A DNA stretch of 5,659 bases from Mycobacterium sp. (GTDB taxonomy: Bacteria; Actinomycetota; Actinomycetes; Mycobacteriales; Mycobacteriaceae). The translations under genes were made by a program, and so were the position numbers. This document shows positions 1 through 5,305 of the stretch, piece after piece (the stretch's first letter is position 1; the number at the start of each line of letters is the position of its first letter). Under the pieces are notes generated by a model. It had not been told where the DNA came from. It was given only the letters and a program-made list of their open reading frames with translations, and ran no database searches. The stretch lies in the NCBI GenBank assembly GCA_020438915.1, contig JAGQTR010000132.1, positions 1-5,659 on the forward strand, in the 5' to 3' direction.

Positions 1-99
1 CTTCTTCTTGTCGGCCTTCTTGGCGACGTCCTTCTTCTTGGTCGCCTTGGCGTCGGCCTTCTTGGTGGCCTTTGCGACGGCCTTCTTGACGGCCTTCTT
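1..99 (-). repeat. Lysine-rich repeat tail of HBHA
   Basis: Degenerate tandem codon repeats encode KKAV, KKAD, AKAT and KKKD units, 16 lysines in 33 codons. All lysines are written AAG except none seen as AAA in this stretch, so the DNA shows recurring CTT triplets on the plus strand. The repeat continues off the window edge. Aspartates replace the Pro-Ala spacers of the M. tuberculosis tail. Confidence 0.85.
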
Positions 100-645
100 C
101 ACCGGCGCGGCGACGTCCTCGGCCTTGCCCGGCAGTTCGACACCGACCAGCTTGGCGGCACGCTCACCGACCGCGCGGGTCTGGGTGGCGACGGTGCCCA
201 GCGCATCCTGGGTCAGCTCGACGGCCTGGTCGACGTACTCTTCGACGCGGTCCGCGGCACCCTCGATCGCCGGCTGGTTGCGCAGCCGCTCCAGGGCGGC
301 CTCGCCACGCTCGACGAGCTTGTTGTAGGTGCTGGTGGCGGCCTCGGCGTACTCCTCGGCGACCTTGCGCAGCTCGTCGGCCGACAGCCGCTCGCGCAGA
401 TCGCCCAGTTCCTTGGGCAGGTCGCTCTGCAGCTTGGTCAGCCGGTCGCGGGCCTCGTCGACACGCGCGGTCAGCTTGGCGCGGCTCTCCTCGGCACGCT
501 CGCTGGCGTCGGTGCGGGCTTCCTCGGCACGCTCACGAAGCGTGACGACGATCTCGTTGACGGTGGCCAGGGCCAGGTCCGCGGCACCCACGGCGGCGAG
601 CAGCGGAGCCTTCAGGTCCTCAACGGTGGTGGTGTTCTCTGCCAT
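1..645 (-). CDS. hbhA: Heparin-binding haemagglutinin HBHA, 3' end cut by the window
   Basis: Surface adhesin that binds heparan-sulfate glycans on host epithelial cells; in pathogenic mycobacteria it aids adhesion and spread, and it has also been linked to intracytosolic lipid inclusions. The start ATG (645-643) is preceded by AAGGAA seven bases upstream. The protein opens MAENTTTVEDLKAPLLAAVG, very close to M. tuberculosis HBHA as I remember it. Residues about 25-110 are rich in Glu, Arg, Ala and Leu with heptad-like spacing, fitting the family's coiled coil. A conserved stretch with QAVELTQDALGTVATQTRAVG leads to the tail. Residues 183-215 are lysine-rich (16 Lys of 33), the heparin-binding part, which is methylated on lysines in known HBHA. 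No stop is reached at base 1, so at least 215 residues exist, against 199 in M. tuberculosis. There is no signal peptide, as usual for HBHA. The HTH gene lies 50 bases upstream on the same strand, so co-transcription is possible. Confidence 0.96.
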   Translation of the reverse strand, partial: MAENTTTVEDLKAPLLAAVGAADLALATVNEIVVTLRERAEEARTDASERAEESRAKLTARVDEARDRLTKLQSDLPKELGDLRERLSADELRKVAEEYAEAATSTYNKLVERGEAALERLRNQPAIEGAADRVEEYVDQAVELTQDALGTVATQTRAVGERAAKLVGVELPGKAEDVAAPVKKAVKKAVAKATKKADAKATKKKDVAKKADKKK

Positions 646-652
646 TTTCTTC

Positions 653-711
653 TTCCTTTCGGGGAGTGATCAATCGGTTTGTTCTGCAAGGCATTTCATG
701 AGGTTTGATCA
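653..711 (-). promoter_or_regulatory. hbhA leader: ribosome binding site and paired TGATCA motifs
   Basis: The hbhA ribosome binding site AAGGAA occupies 658-653. Further upstream, TGATCAA (667-673) and TTGATCA (705-711) form a perfect 7-base inverted repeat 31 bases apart, the distal arm lying inside the last codons of the HTH gene. Because TGATCA is itself a palindrome, this also reads as two copies of one short site 39 bases apart. I see no convincing -35/-10 pair in the 50-base gap. The paired sites may be regulatory or chance. Confidence 0.35.
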
Positions 712-1097
712 GATGGAAGCTCCTTCTGAAGCGCCTCGTTCTGCTGGAGGAAAGAGGTGTAGATGTCGAGCAGCACCTGCTTCTGCCGCTCGTTGATCGC
801 CGTGTCGGTGATGACGGCGTCGCGGACTTCGCTCGCCTCCGTGGGCTCAAGAATCCCGGCCCGGATGTAGAGCACCTCGGCGGAGACCCGCAGCGCTTTG
901 GCGATCTGGTTGAGCACATCTGCCGAGGGTTTCCGCAATCCCCGCTCGATCTGGCTGAGGTAGGGATTGCTGACACCGGCCTTCTCGGCCAGCTGCCGAA
1001 CTGAGACCTGCGCAGCCTCGCGCTGGGTCCGGATGTAACCACCGATGTCCTGTGCAGCGCTGGACACGACAGCGGCAAGATTGTCATCCTGCGGCAT
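696..1097 (-). CDS. Cro/C1-type (XRE) helix-turn-helix transcriptional regulator, Rv0474-like
   Basis: A 133-residue DNA-binding protein, cytoplasmic. The HTH_3 domain spans about residues 18-76: the helix-turn-helix reads QLAEKAGVSNPYLSQIERG (35-53), followed by RKPSADVLNQIAKAL, typical of the Cro/C1 family. The remaining 57 residues are helical and probably mediate dimerisation. The chosen ATG (1097-1095) has GAGGGAG six bases upstream; a longer reading from a GTG at 1175 would run through the promoter and is rejected. Position next to hbhA matches Rv0474 of M. tuberculosis (about 140 residues), which I recall being described as a copper-responsive repressor acting on rpoB. This protein contains no Cys and no His, so a classic metal site is not visible. 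It may regulate itself through the palindrome at 1156-1182, and may be co-transcribed with hbhA; its true targets cannot be read from sequence. Confidence 0.9.
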   Translation of the reverse strand: MPQDDNLAAVVSSAAQDIGGYIRTQREAAQVSVRQLAEKAGVSNPYLSQIERGLRKPSADVLNQIAKALRVSAEVLYIRAGILEPTEASEVRDAVITDTAINERQKQVLLDIYTSFLQQNEALQKELPSDQTS

Positions 1098-1142
1098 GGC
1101 TGCTCCCTCGTTGCGTTGGATATCCGGTTGGTGACAACTCAA

Positions 1143-1182
1143 ACCGTACGACGGGGTGCTAACTTTTGCAAGCACTAGTTAG
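1143..1182 (-). promoter_or_regulatory. Promoter of the HTH gene with an overlapping palindromic operator candidate
   Basis: Read on the minus strand, TTGCAA (1171-1166) and TACGGT (1148-1143) are separated by 17 bases, a good match to a mycobacterial housekeeping promoter (-10 of TANNNT type). Transcription would begin near 1136, about 40 bases before the ATG. Over the -35 box lies GTGCT (1156-1160) paired with AGCAC (1171-1175), and overlapping it CTAACT (1159-1164) paired with AGTTAG (1177-1182). A dimeric repressor bound here would block the polymerase, which suggests autoregulation; this is inference. Confidence 0.55.
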
Positions 1183-1188
1183 CGCAGG

Positions 1189-2616
1189 TCAGAACAGTAC
1201 CTGCGCCACCGAATAGATCACAAGACCCGCCAGCGCTCCGACCACGGTCCCGTTGATCCGGATGAACTGCAGGTCACGGCCTACATGTAGTTCGATTCGG
1301 CGACTCGCCTCGTCGGCATCCCAGCGCTCGATGGTTTCGGTGATGACCGCTGTGATCTCCGTCCCATACTCGCTCACCAGGTGTTGAGCGGCCCGCACGA
1401 TCCAGTTGTCGACCTTGTCTTGTAGGTCGGGGTCGTCGCGCAGGGACTCACCGATGTGCACGGCGGAATCGGCGATGCGCGCCCGCAGGGTCGAGTTCGG
1501 GTCGTCGACGGCCTCCATCAGGATGCGCTTGGCCGCCGTCCAGGCGGTTTCGGCCGCCTTGGTGACCTCGTCACGCGCCATGATCTGTTCCTTGACGTTC
1601 TCCGCGCGCTGAATCGTCACCGCGTCGTTCTGCAGGTCGGCGGCGAACTCGAACAGGAACTTGGTGGCCGAACGGCGCAGCTCATGGTCGGGATTGCGAC
1701 GAACCTTGTCGGTGAAGTCCATCAGTTCGCGGTGGATCCGATCGCCGATCAAGCTGTCGACCCACCGCGGCGACCACGAGGGCGAGTCACGTTCGATCAC
1801 CCGCTCGATGACCTCGCCGGCATTCAAGGACCATTCGAAAGCCCGGTCGGCGAGCAGCTGGATCAGCGCTTCCTGACGTCCGGCCTCCAGTAGCGAAGCC
1901 AGCACCCGGCCGATCGGTGGGCCCCACTGCGGCTCGGCGACGCGCTTGACGATCATCCGGTCGAGCACCTGCTGCACATCCTCGTCGCGGAGCATCTCTA
2001 CCAGCACCCGCAACACCGTCGACGCCTCGGCGGCGACCCGCTCGGCATGCGCGGGGTCGGCCAACCACCTGCCGGCCCGGAACGCGACCTGCGCGTCACG
2101 CAGCTTCATCGCCACCACGTCCGCCGACATGAAGTTCTCTCGGACGAAGTCGCCCAGCCCCTCCCCGAGCTGATCCTTCTTGCGCTTGATGATCGCGGTG
2201 TGTGGGATGGGGATACCCAGCGGGTGCTTGAACAGGGCGGTAACGGCAAACCAGTCGGCCAGCGCACCGACCATGCCGGCCTCGGCGGCGGCGCGGACGT
2301 AGCCGACCCAGGGTGCGGCGCCATGGGATTGTGCCCACGTGCACACCAGAAAGACCATCGTGGCGCCGAGCAGGAAGCTCGAGGCGACTACCTTCATCCG
2401 CCGCAGCCCACGCCTGCGCTCGGCGTCGGCAGCCGAGTCCGCACCGGCAAGCGTTTCGGCGAAGCCGCGCCGTGTGCCCGGCCGCGCAGCCGGCCCGCCG
2501 GCGACATTCAATCGATGTGCCACAGCTCCATCATCTGCTATCCGCGCAACCGCCGGTCGTGATGTTGTCGGCGGCGCGTCCCGCAGTCCGGGCCCTGAGG
2601 CCCTGTTCCGTATCAT
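1189..2616 (-). CDS. DUF445 family membrane protein, Rv0473-like
   Basis: A 475-residue protein of the DUF445 family (Pfam PF04286), function unknown. A disordered, Arg/Ala/Pro-rich amino terminus (1-73) precedes a hydrophobic segment at about 76-95. The family signature follows at 117-158: GALADWFAVTALFKHPLGIP, then IPHTAIIKRKKDQLGEGLGDF. A long charged helical region (about 160-450) precedes a second membrane segment at about 454-473, ending just before the terminus. Two anchors with a large soluble middle part are typical of the family. Rv0473 is about 456 residues. The start is uncertain: the ATG at 2616 has no visible Shine-Dalgarno sequence, and a GTG at 2523 (residue 32) has GGAG only two bases away. 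Met74 is another possibility but would shorten the region before the first membrane segment to nothing. It ends 91 bases before the HTH start, with that gene's own promoter in between. Confidence 0.88.
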   Translation of the reverse strand: MIRNRASGPGLRDAPPTTSRPAVARIADDGAVAHRLNVAGGPAARPGTRRGFAETLAGADSAADAERRRGLRRMKVVASSFLLGATMVFLVCTWAQSHGAAPWVGYVRAAAEAGMVGALADWFAVTALFKHPLGIPIPHTAIIKRKKDQLGEGLGDFVRENFMSADVVAMKLRDAQVAFRAGRWLADPAHAERVAAEASTVLRVLVEMLRDEDVQQVLDRMIVKRVAEPQWGPPIGRVLASLLEAGRQEALIQLLADRAFEWSLNAGEVIERVIERDSPSWSPRWVDSLIGDRIHRELMDFTDKVRRNPDHELRRSATKFLFEFAADLQNDAVTIQRAENVKEQIMARDEVTKAAETAWTAAKRILMEAVDDPNSTLRARIADSAVHIGESLRDDPDLQDKVDNWIVRAAQHLVSEYGTEITAVITETIERWDADEASRRIELHVGRDLQFIRINGTVVGALAGLVIYSVAQVLF

Positions 2617-2648
2617 CGACTCGGACTAGGGAATGGAATACCGCGAAC
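2611..2648 (+). promoter_or_regulatory. Divergent DUF445/TetR start region with candidate -10 and RBS
   Basis: Only 32 bases separate the two divergent starts as called. TATCAT at 2611-2616 is a good -10 for the TetR gene and would start transcription near 2623, giving a leader of about 26 bases that contains AGGGA (2628-2632) and GGA. No convincing -35 precedes it. The -10 overlaps the DUF445 start codon. A small inverted repeat GGGCC/GGCCC (2590-2594, 2599-2603) lies inside the DUF445 reading frame. TetR regulators commonly control a divergent neighbour from such a gap, but I cannot define an operator. Confidence 0.35.
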
Positions 2649-3353
2649 GTGGCACATCAATCCCCGCCAGAGGCGGTGAAGACCGATGGTCGGAAGCGAC
2701 GCTGGCATCGGCACAAGGTCGAACGACGAAACGAGCTGGTCGACGGCACCCTGGAAGCCATCCGGCGTCGCGGCAGCAACATCAGCATGGACGAGATCGC
2801 CGCAGAGATCGGCGTGTCCAAGACCGTGCTCTATCGCTACTTCGTGGACAAGAACGACCTGACCACCGCGGTGATGATGCGCTTCGCGCAGACCACCCTG
2901 ATCCCCAATATGGCCGCGGCGCTGTCGTCGAACCTCGACGGCTACGACCTCACCCGCGAGATCATCCGGGTCTACGTCGAGACCGTCGCCAACGAGCCCG
3001 AGCCCTACCGGTTCGTGATGGCCAACAACTCGGCGAGTAAAAGCAAGGCCGTGGCCGATTCCGAGCAGATCATCGCCCGGATGCTGGCGGTGATGTTCCG
3101 CCGACGCATGGTCGAGCAGGGGATGGACACCGGCGGGATCGGCCCGTGGGCCTACCAGATCGTCGGCGGCGTGCAGCTCGCCACGCACTCGTGGATGTCA
3201 AACCCACGGATGACTTCCGATGAGCTGATCGACTACCTGACGATGCTGTCGTGGAGCGCCCTCTGCGGAATCGTCGAAGTGGGGGGCTCGCTGGAGAAGT
3301 TCCGGCAAACGGCGCATCCCTCGCCGGTACTGCCGCCGGGACTGCTTGACTGA
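2649..3353 (+). CDS. TetR/AcrR-family transcriptional regulator, Rv0472c-like
   Basis: A 234-residue one-component regulator: an amino-terminal DNA-binding domain and a ligand-binding, dimerising carboxyl-terminal domain. Residues about 22-80 form the TetR domain; its HTH runs from ISMDEIAAEIGVSKTVLYRYF (45-65), with the usual Tyr/Phe pair at its end and the following KNDL turn. The stretch before it is very basic (GRKRRWHRHK, 14-23). The GTG at 2649-2651 was chosen because it gives 234 residues, the length I recall for Rv0472c; the open frame reaches back to 2313, but that part lies antisense to the DUF445 gene. The ligand cannot be inferred from sequence. It is divergent from the DUF445 gene and four bases upstream of the PPK2 gene, so one or both, together with the lipid genes nearby, are its likely targets. 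Confidence 0.9.
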   Translation: MAHQSPPEAVKTDGRKRRWHRHKVERRNELVDGTLEAIRRRGSNISMDEIAAEIGVSKTVLYRYFVDKNDLTTAVMMRFAQTTLIPNMAAALSSNLDGYDLTREIIRVYVETVANEPEPYRFVMANNSASKSKAVADSEQIIARMLAVMFRRRMVEQGMDTGGIGPWAYQIVGGVQLATHSWMSNPRMTSDELIDYLTMLSWSALCGIVEVGGSLEKFRQTAHPSPVLPPGLLD

Positions 3354-3357
3354 CGGC

Positions 3358-4224
3358 ATGAGCGAGCTGGACGACCTGCCGTCATTGTGGTCGCACGAAC
3401 CGCACGTCGAGCTGATGTTCCGTCCCGGCGACAGGGTCGCCGACATCGACGCCGGCGCCACGCCCGGGTTCCGCGGCAAGAAGGCCGACGCGCCGACGCT
3501 GCAGGAGGAACGCAATGTGCGTTTCGCAGAGTTGCAGGAGATGCTCTACGCCAACAGCCGTTCCGGAGACACCAGATCGGTGCTGTTGGTGCTGCAGGGC
3601 ATGGACACCGCGGGTAAAGGCGGAATCGTCAAACACGTGGTGGGAAGTGCCAATCCGCAGGGTATCGAGTACACGAGCTTTGGCAAACCGACGGCCGAGG
3701 AACTGAGCCACCACTATCTATGGCGGATCCGCAAGGCGTTGCCCACCGCTGGACATATCGGCGTCTTCGACCGCTCCCACTACGAGGATGTCCTGATCGT
3801 ACGGGTGCACAATTTGGTGCCACCGCAGGTGTGGGAGCCGCGTTACGACGAAATCAACGCATTCGAGCGACAATTGGTCGACGACGGCACGACGCTGGTG
3901 AAGGTGGCGATGTTCGTCTCGCTCGACGAACAGAAGAAGCGCCTGGCCGAGCGGCTCGAGCGCCCGGACAAGTACTGGAAGTACAACCCCGGCGATGTCG
4001 ACGAGCGGCTGAAATGGCCGCTTTACCTCCATGCCTACCAGGCGATGCTGGATCGAACGTCAACGGACTACGCACCCTGGCACATCGTGCCGTGTGACCG
4101 GAAGTGGTACAGCCGTCTGGCCATCACCGAACTGCTCATCGAGGCGATGAAGAGCCTCAACATGTCCTGGCCACCACCGGATTTCGACGTGGCCGCCGAG
4201 AAGAAGCGGTTGGCGTCCACCTGA
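3358..4224 (+). CDS. ppk2: PPK2-family polyphosphate kinase (polyphosphate:nucleotide phosphotransferase)
   Basis: Cytoplasmic enzyme that transfers phosphate between inorganic polyphosphate and nucleotides, in practice usually making NDP or NTP from polyphosphate. At 288 residues it has the usual length of one-domain PPK2. Visible motifs: Walker A GMDTAGKGG (81-89), Walker B FDRSHYEDV (137-145), and the lid ERLERPDKYWKYNPGDVDER (198-217), with basic residues expected to grip polyphosphate. An amino-terminal extension containing FRPGDRVADIDAGATPGFRG and the SHYEDV and INAFERQL segments resemble the PPK2 subgroup often called class III. The ATG at 3358 begins four bases after the TetR stop; an in-frame TTG at 3346, with GGGA four bases ahead, would overlap that stop and cannot be excluded. 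Co-transcription and translational coupling with the TetR gene are likely. It ends 16 bases from the convergent umaA stop, with no clear terminator between. Confidence 0.93.
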   Translation: MSELDDLPSLWSHEPHVELMFRPGDRVADIDAGATPGFRGKKADAPTLQEERNVRFAELQEMLYANSRSGDTRSVLLVLQGMDTAGKGGIVKHVVGSANPQGIEYTSFGKPTAEELSHHYLWRIRKALPTAGHIGVFDRSHYEDVLIVRVHNLVPPQVWEPRYDEINAFERQLVDDGTTLVKVAMFVSLDEQKKRLAERLERPDKYWKYNPGDVDERLKWPLYLHAYQAMLDRTSTDYAPWHIVPCDRKWYSRLAITELLIEAMKSLNMSWPPPDFDVAAEKKRLAST

Positions 4225-4240
4225 CGCAGGGCTGCCCGAG

Positions 4241-5116
4241 TCAGTCCTTGACGAGGGTGAACTGGCCGACGTTGGTAATGCCGCGATGGAAGAAGTCCGC
4301 GCAACCAGTCAGATAGTGCAGGTATCGGTCGTAGACCTCGGACGAAGTGGTCTCGATCGCCGCCGCCTTATTCACTTCGAGGTTTGCTGCCCACATGTCG
4401 AGAGTGCGGGCATAGTGCGACTGGAGCAGGTGCGAGCGCTGCAGCGTGAATCCGCTGTTGGCTGCCAGCAGCTCGATATCTTCGATGGCGGGCAACTGCC
4501 CACCGGGGAAGATGTCGGTACCGATGAACCGCATGAACTTCAGATCGCTGATCGTGAGCTTGATCCCGTTGTCGCGGAAGAACTTCTGGTTATGGGCCAG
4601 GATCGTGTGCAGCAGCATGCGGCCGTCCGCGGGTAGAACCTGGTAGGCGCGCTCGAAGAACAGCGGATAGCGTTCGGCCTTGAAAGCCTCGAATGCGCCG
4701 ATTGACACGATCCGGTCGACAGGCTCATCGAACTCTTCCCAGCCCTGTAGTCGCACCTCTGCCGAGCGACTGGTCGGCAGGTTTCCCAGCATGGCTTTGC
4801 TGTACTCGAACTGGTTGCGGCTCAGGGTTATTCCGATGACATTGACATCGTATTTCTCGACGGCGCGGCGCAGTGCGCCACCCCACCCGCATCCGATGTC
4901 GAGCAGTGTCATACCCGGCTCGAGGTTCAGTTTGCCCAGGGCCAGATCGAACTTCGCGGTCTGCGCCTCATCGAGGGTCATGTCCTCGCGTTCGAAATAC
5001 GAACAGGTGTAGCCCATCGTCGGTCCCAGGAATAACGCGAAGAACTCGTTGGACACGTCGTAGATCGACTGCGATTCCTCGTAGAAAGGTGAAAGTTCCG
5101 GCGTAGCACTCGACAT
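4241..5116 (-). CDS. umaA: SAM-dependent mycolic acid methyltransferase UmaA (cyclopropane synthase family)
   Basis: Member of the CmaA/MmaA/PcaA family, which methylates double bonds of mycolic acid chains using S-adenosylmethionine. The 291-residue protein shows FYEESQSIYDVSNEFFALFL (11-30), close to M. tuberculosis UmaA, and the SAM loop LDIGCGWGG (72-80). Residues matching the carbonate-holding site of CmaA1 are all present at a constant offset of three: Cys38, Glu143, His170, Tyr235. GAFEAFKAERY (140-150) carries Ala-Phe-Lys where cyclopropane synthases have His-Phe-Gly, a UmaA trait. The carboxyl terminus NVGQFTLVKD is also characteristic. The ATG at 5116 has AAGGGG six bases upstream; an upstream in-frame ATG at 5140 sits inside a hairpin with no ribosome binding site. 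fadB2 lies 189 bases upstream on the same strand, as in Rv0468-Rv0469. UmaA activity differs between mycobacterial species, so its exact product here is open; pcaA identity is less likely. Confidence 0.92.
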   Translation of the reverse strand: MSSATPELSPFYEESQSIYDVSNEFFALFLGPTMGYTCSYFEREDMTLDEAQTAKFDLALGKLNLEPGMTLLDIGCGWGGALRRAVEKYDVNVIGITLSRNQFEYSKAMLGNLPTSRSAEVRLQGWEEFDEPVDRIVSIGAFEAFKAERYPLFFERAYQVLPADGRMLLHTILAHNQKFFRDNGIKLTISDLKFMRFIGTDIFPGGQLPAIEDIELLAANSGFTLQRSHLLQSHYARTLDMWAANLEVNKAAAIETTSSEVYDRYLHYLTGCADFFHRGITNVGQFTLVKD

Positions 5117-5122
5117 GCACAA

Positions 5123-5144
5123 CCCCTTGCCAATTGTCATTGGC
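5123..5144 (-). promoter_or_regulatory. umaA ribosome binding site with an abutting perfect hairpin
   Basis: The sequence GCCAAT-TGTC-ATTGGC (5129-5144) is a perfect 6-base inverted repeat with a 4-base loop. On the umaA strand it ends exactly where the Shine-Dalgarno AAGGGG (5128-5123) begins, six bases before the ATG. It could be an RNA stem that affects ribosome access, or a DNA operator; sequence alone does not decide. Confidence 0.5.
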
Positions 5145-5170
5145 CGACGTGGGTCGCGGTCGGTGGCGAT

Positions 5171-5185
5171 GGGCACTGGATGCCC
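5171..5185 (-). promoter_or_regulatory. Small hairpin in the umaA leader
   Basis: GGGCA (5171-5175) and TGCCC (5181-5185) form a 5-base GC-rich stem with a 5-base loop, about 55 bases before the umaA ATG. No U-run follows on the umaA strand, so an intrinsic terminator is not supported. Short GC-rich stems arise by chance in this genome, so the confidence is low. Confidence 0.3.
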
Positions 5186-5214
5186 CGCTACCCGGCTGCG
5201 AGCTGAACCGGCAC

Positions 5215-5268
5215 GTAATACTTTGGTCACAAAAGGCTAACCAACACTCCGGGTGATTCCAAAGTGAC
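5215..5268 (-). promoter_or_regulatory. Candidate umaA promoter region
   Basis: This is the most AT-rich part of the fadB2-umaA gap. Two weak promoter readings exist on the minus strand: TTGGTT (5244-5239) with TATTAC (5220-5215), and TTTGGA (5263-5258) with TAGCCT (5239-5234), each spaced 18 bases. An inverted repeat ACTTTGG/CCAAAGT (5220-5226 and 5259-5265) brackets both. A promoter here would give a leader of roughly 90 to 110 bases. The exact -35/-10 pair is not settled. Confidence 0.35.
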
Positions 5269-5305
5269 ACTCTGGCCAGCGCCGATGGAGTTCAGCACGA
5301 CGCGC

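Noticed and set aside
1..105. CTT-rich repeats as a possible CRISPR or microsatellite array
   Set aside because: The period follows codons of the HBHA lysine tail; there are no uniform repeats or spacers.
8..796. Two plus-strand open frames over hbhA and the HTH gene, rich in Ser, Ala and Phe
   Set aside because: They are antisense readings of the HBHA lysine repeats and coiled coil; the apparent hydrophobic start comes from reversed AAG-rich codons, not a real signal peptide.
1098..1175. Amino-terminal extension of the HTH gene from a GTG at 1175
   Set aside because: It would run through the promoter and palindrome and lacks a ribosome binding site, while the ATG at 1097 has a well-spaced GAGGGAG.
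1456..1893. 145-codon plus-strand open frame inside the DUF445 gene
   Set aside because: Antisense shadow of a strong family match; no ribosome binding site and no recognisable domain.
2313..2648. Upstream extension of the TetR gene by 112 residues
   Set aside because: It is antisense to the DUF445 coding sequence, of low-complexity Arg/Ala/Pro/Ser composition, and TetR proteins begin shortly before their HTH; the GTG at 2649 gives the expected length.
2613..3188. 191-codon open frame on the minus strand across the TetR gene
   Set aside because: Composition is rich in His, Gly, Val and Asp, typical of antisense reading of GC-rich mycobacterial genes; the plus-strand TetR protein is clear.
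4225..4240. GGGC-T-GCCC as a terminator hairpin between ppk2 and umaA
   Set aside because: The loop would be a single base, which cannot form a stable hairpin, and no U-run follows.
5117..5230. 38-residue amino-terminal extension of umaA
   Set aside because: The family begins just before the FYEESQSIYDVS segment, and only the ATG at 5116 has a Shine-Dalgarno sequence.
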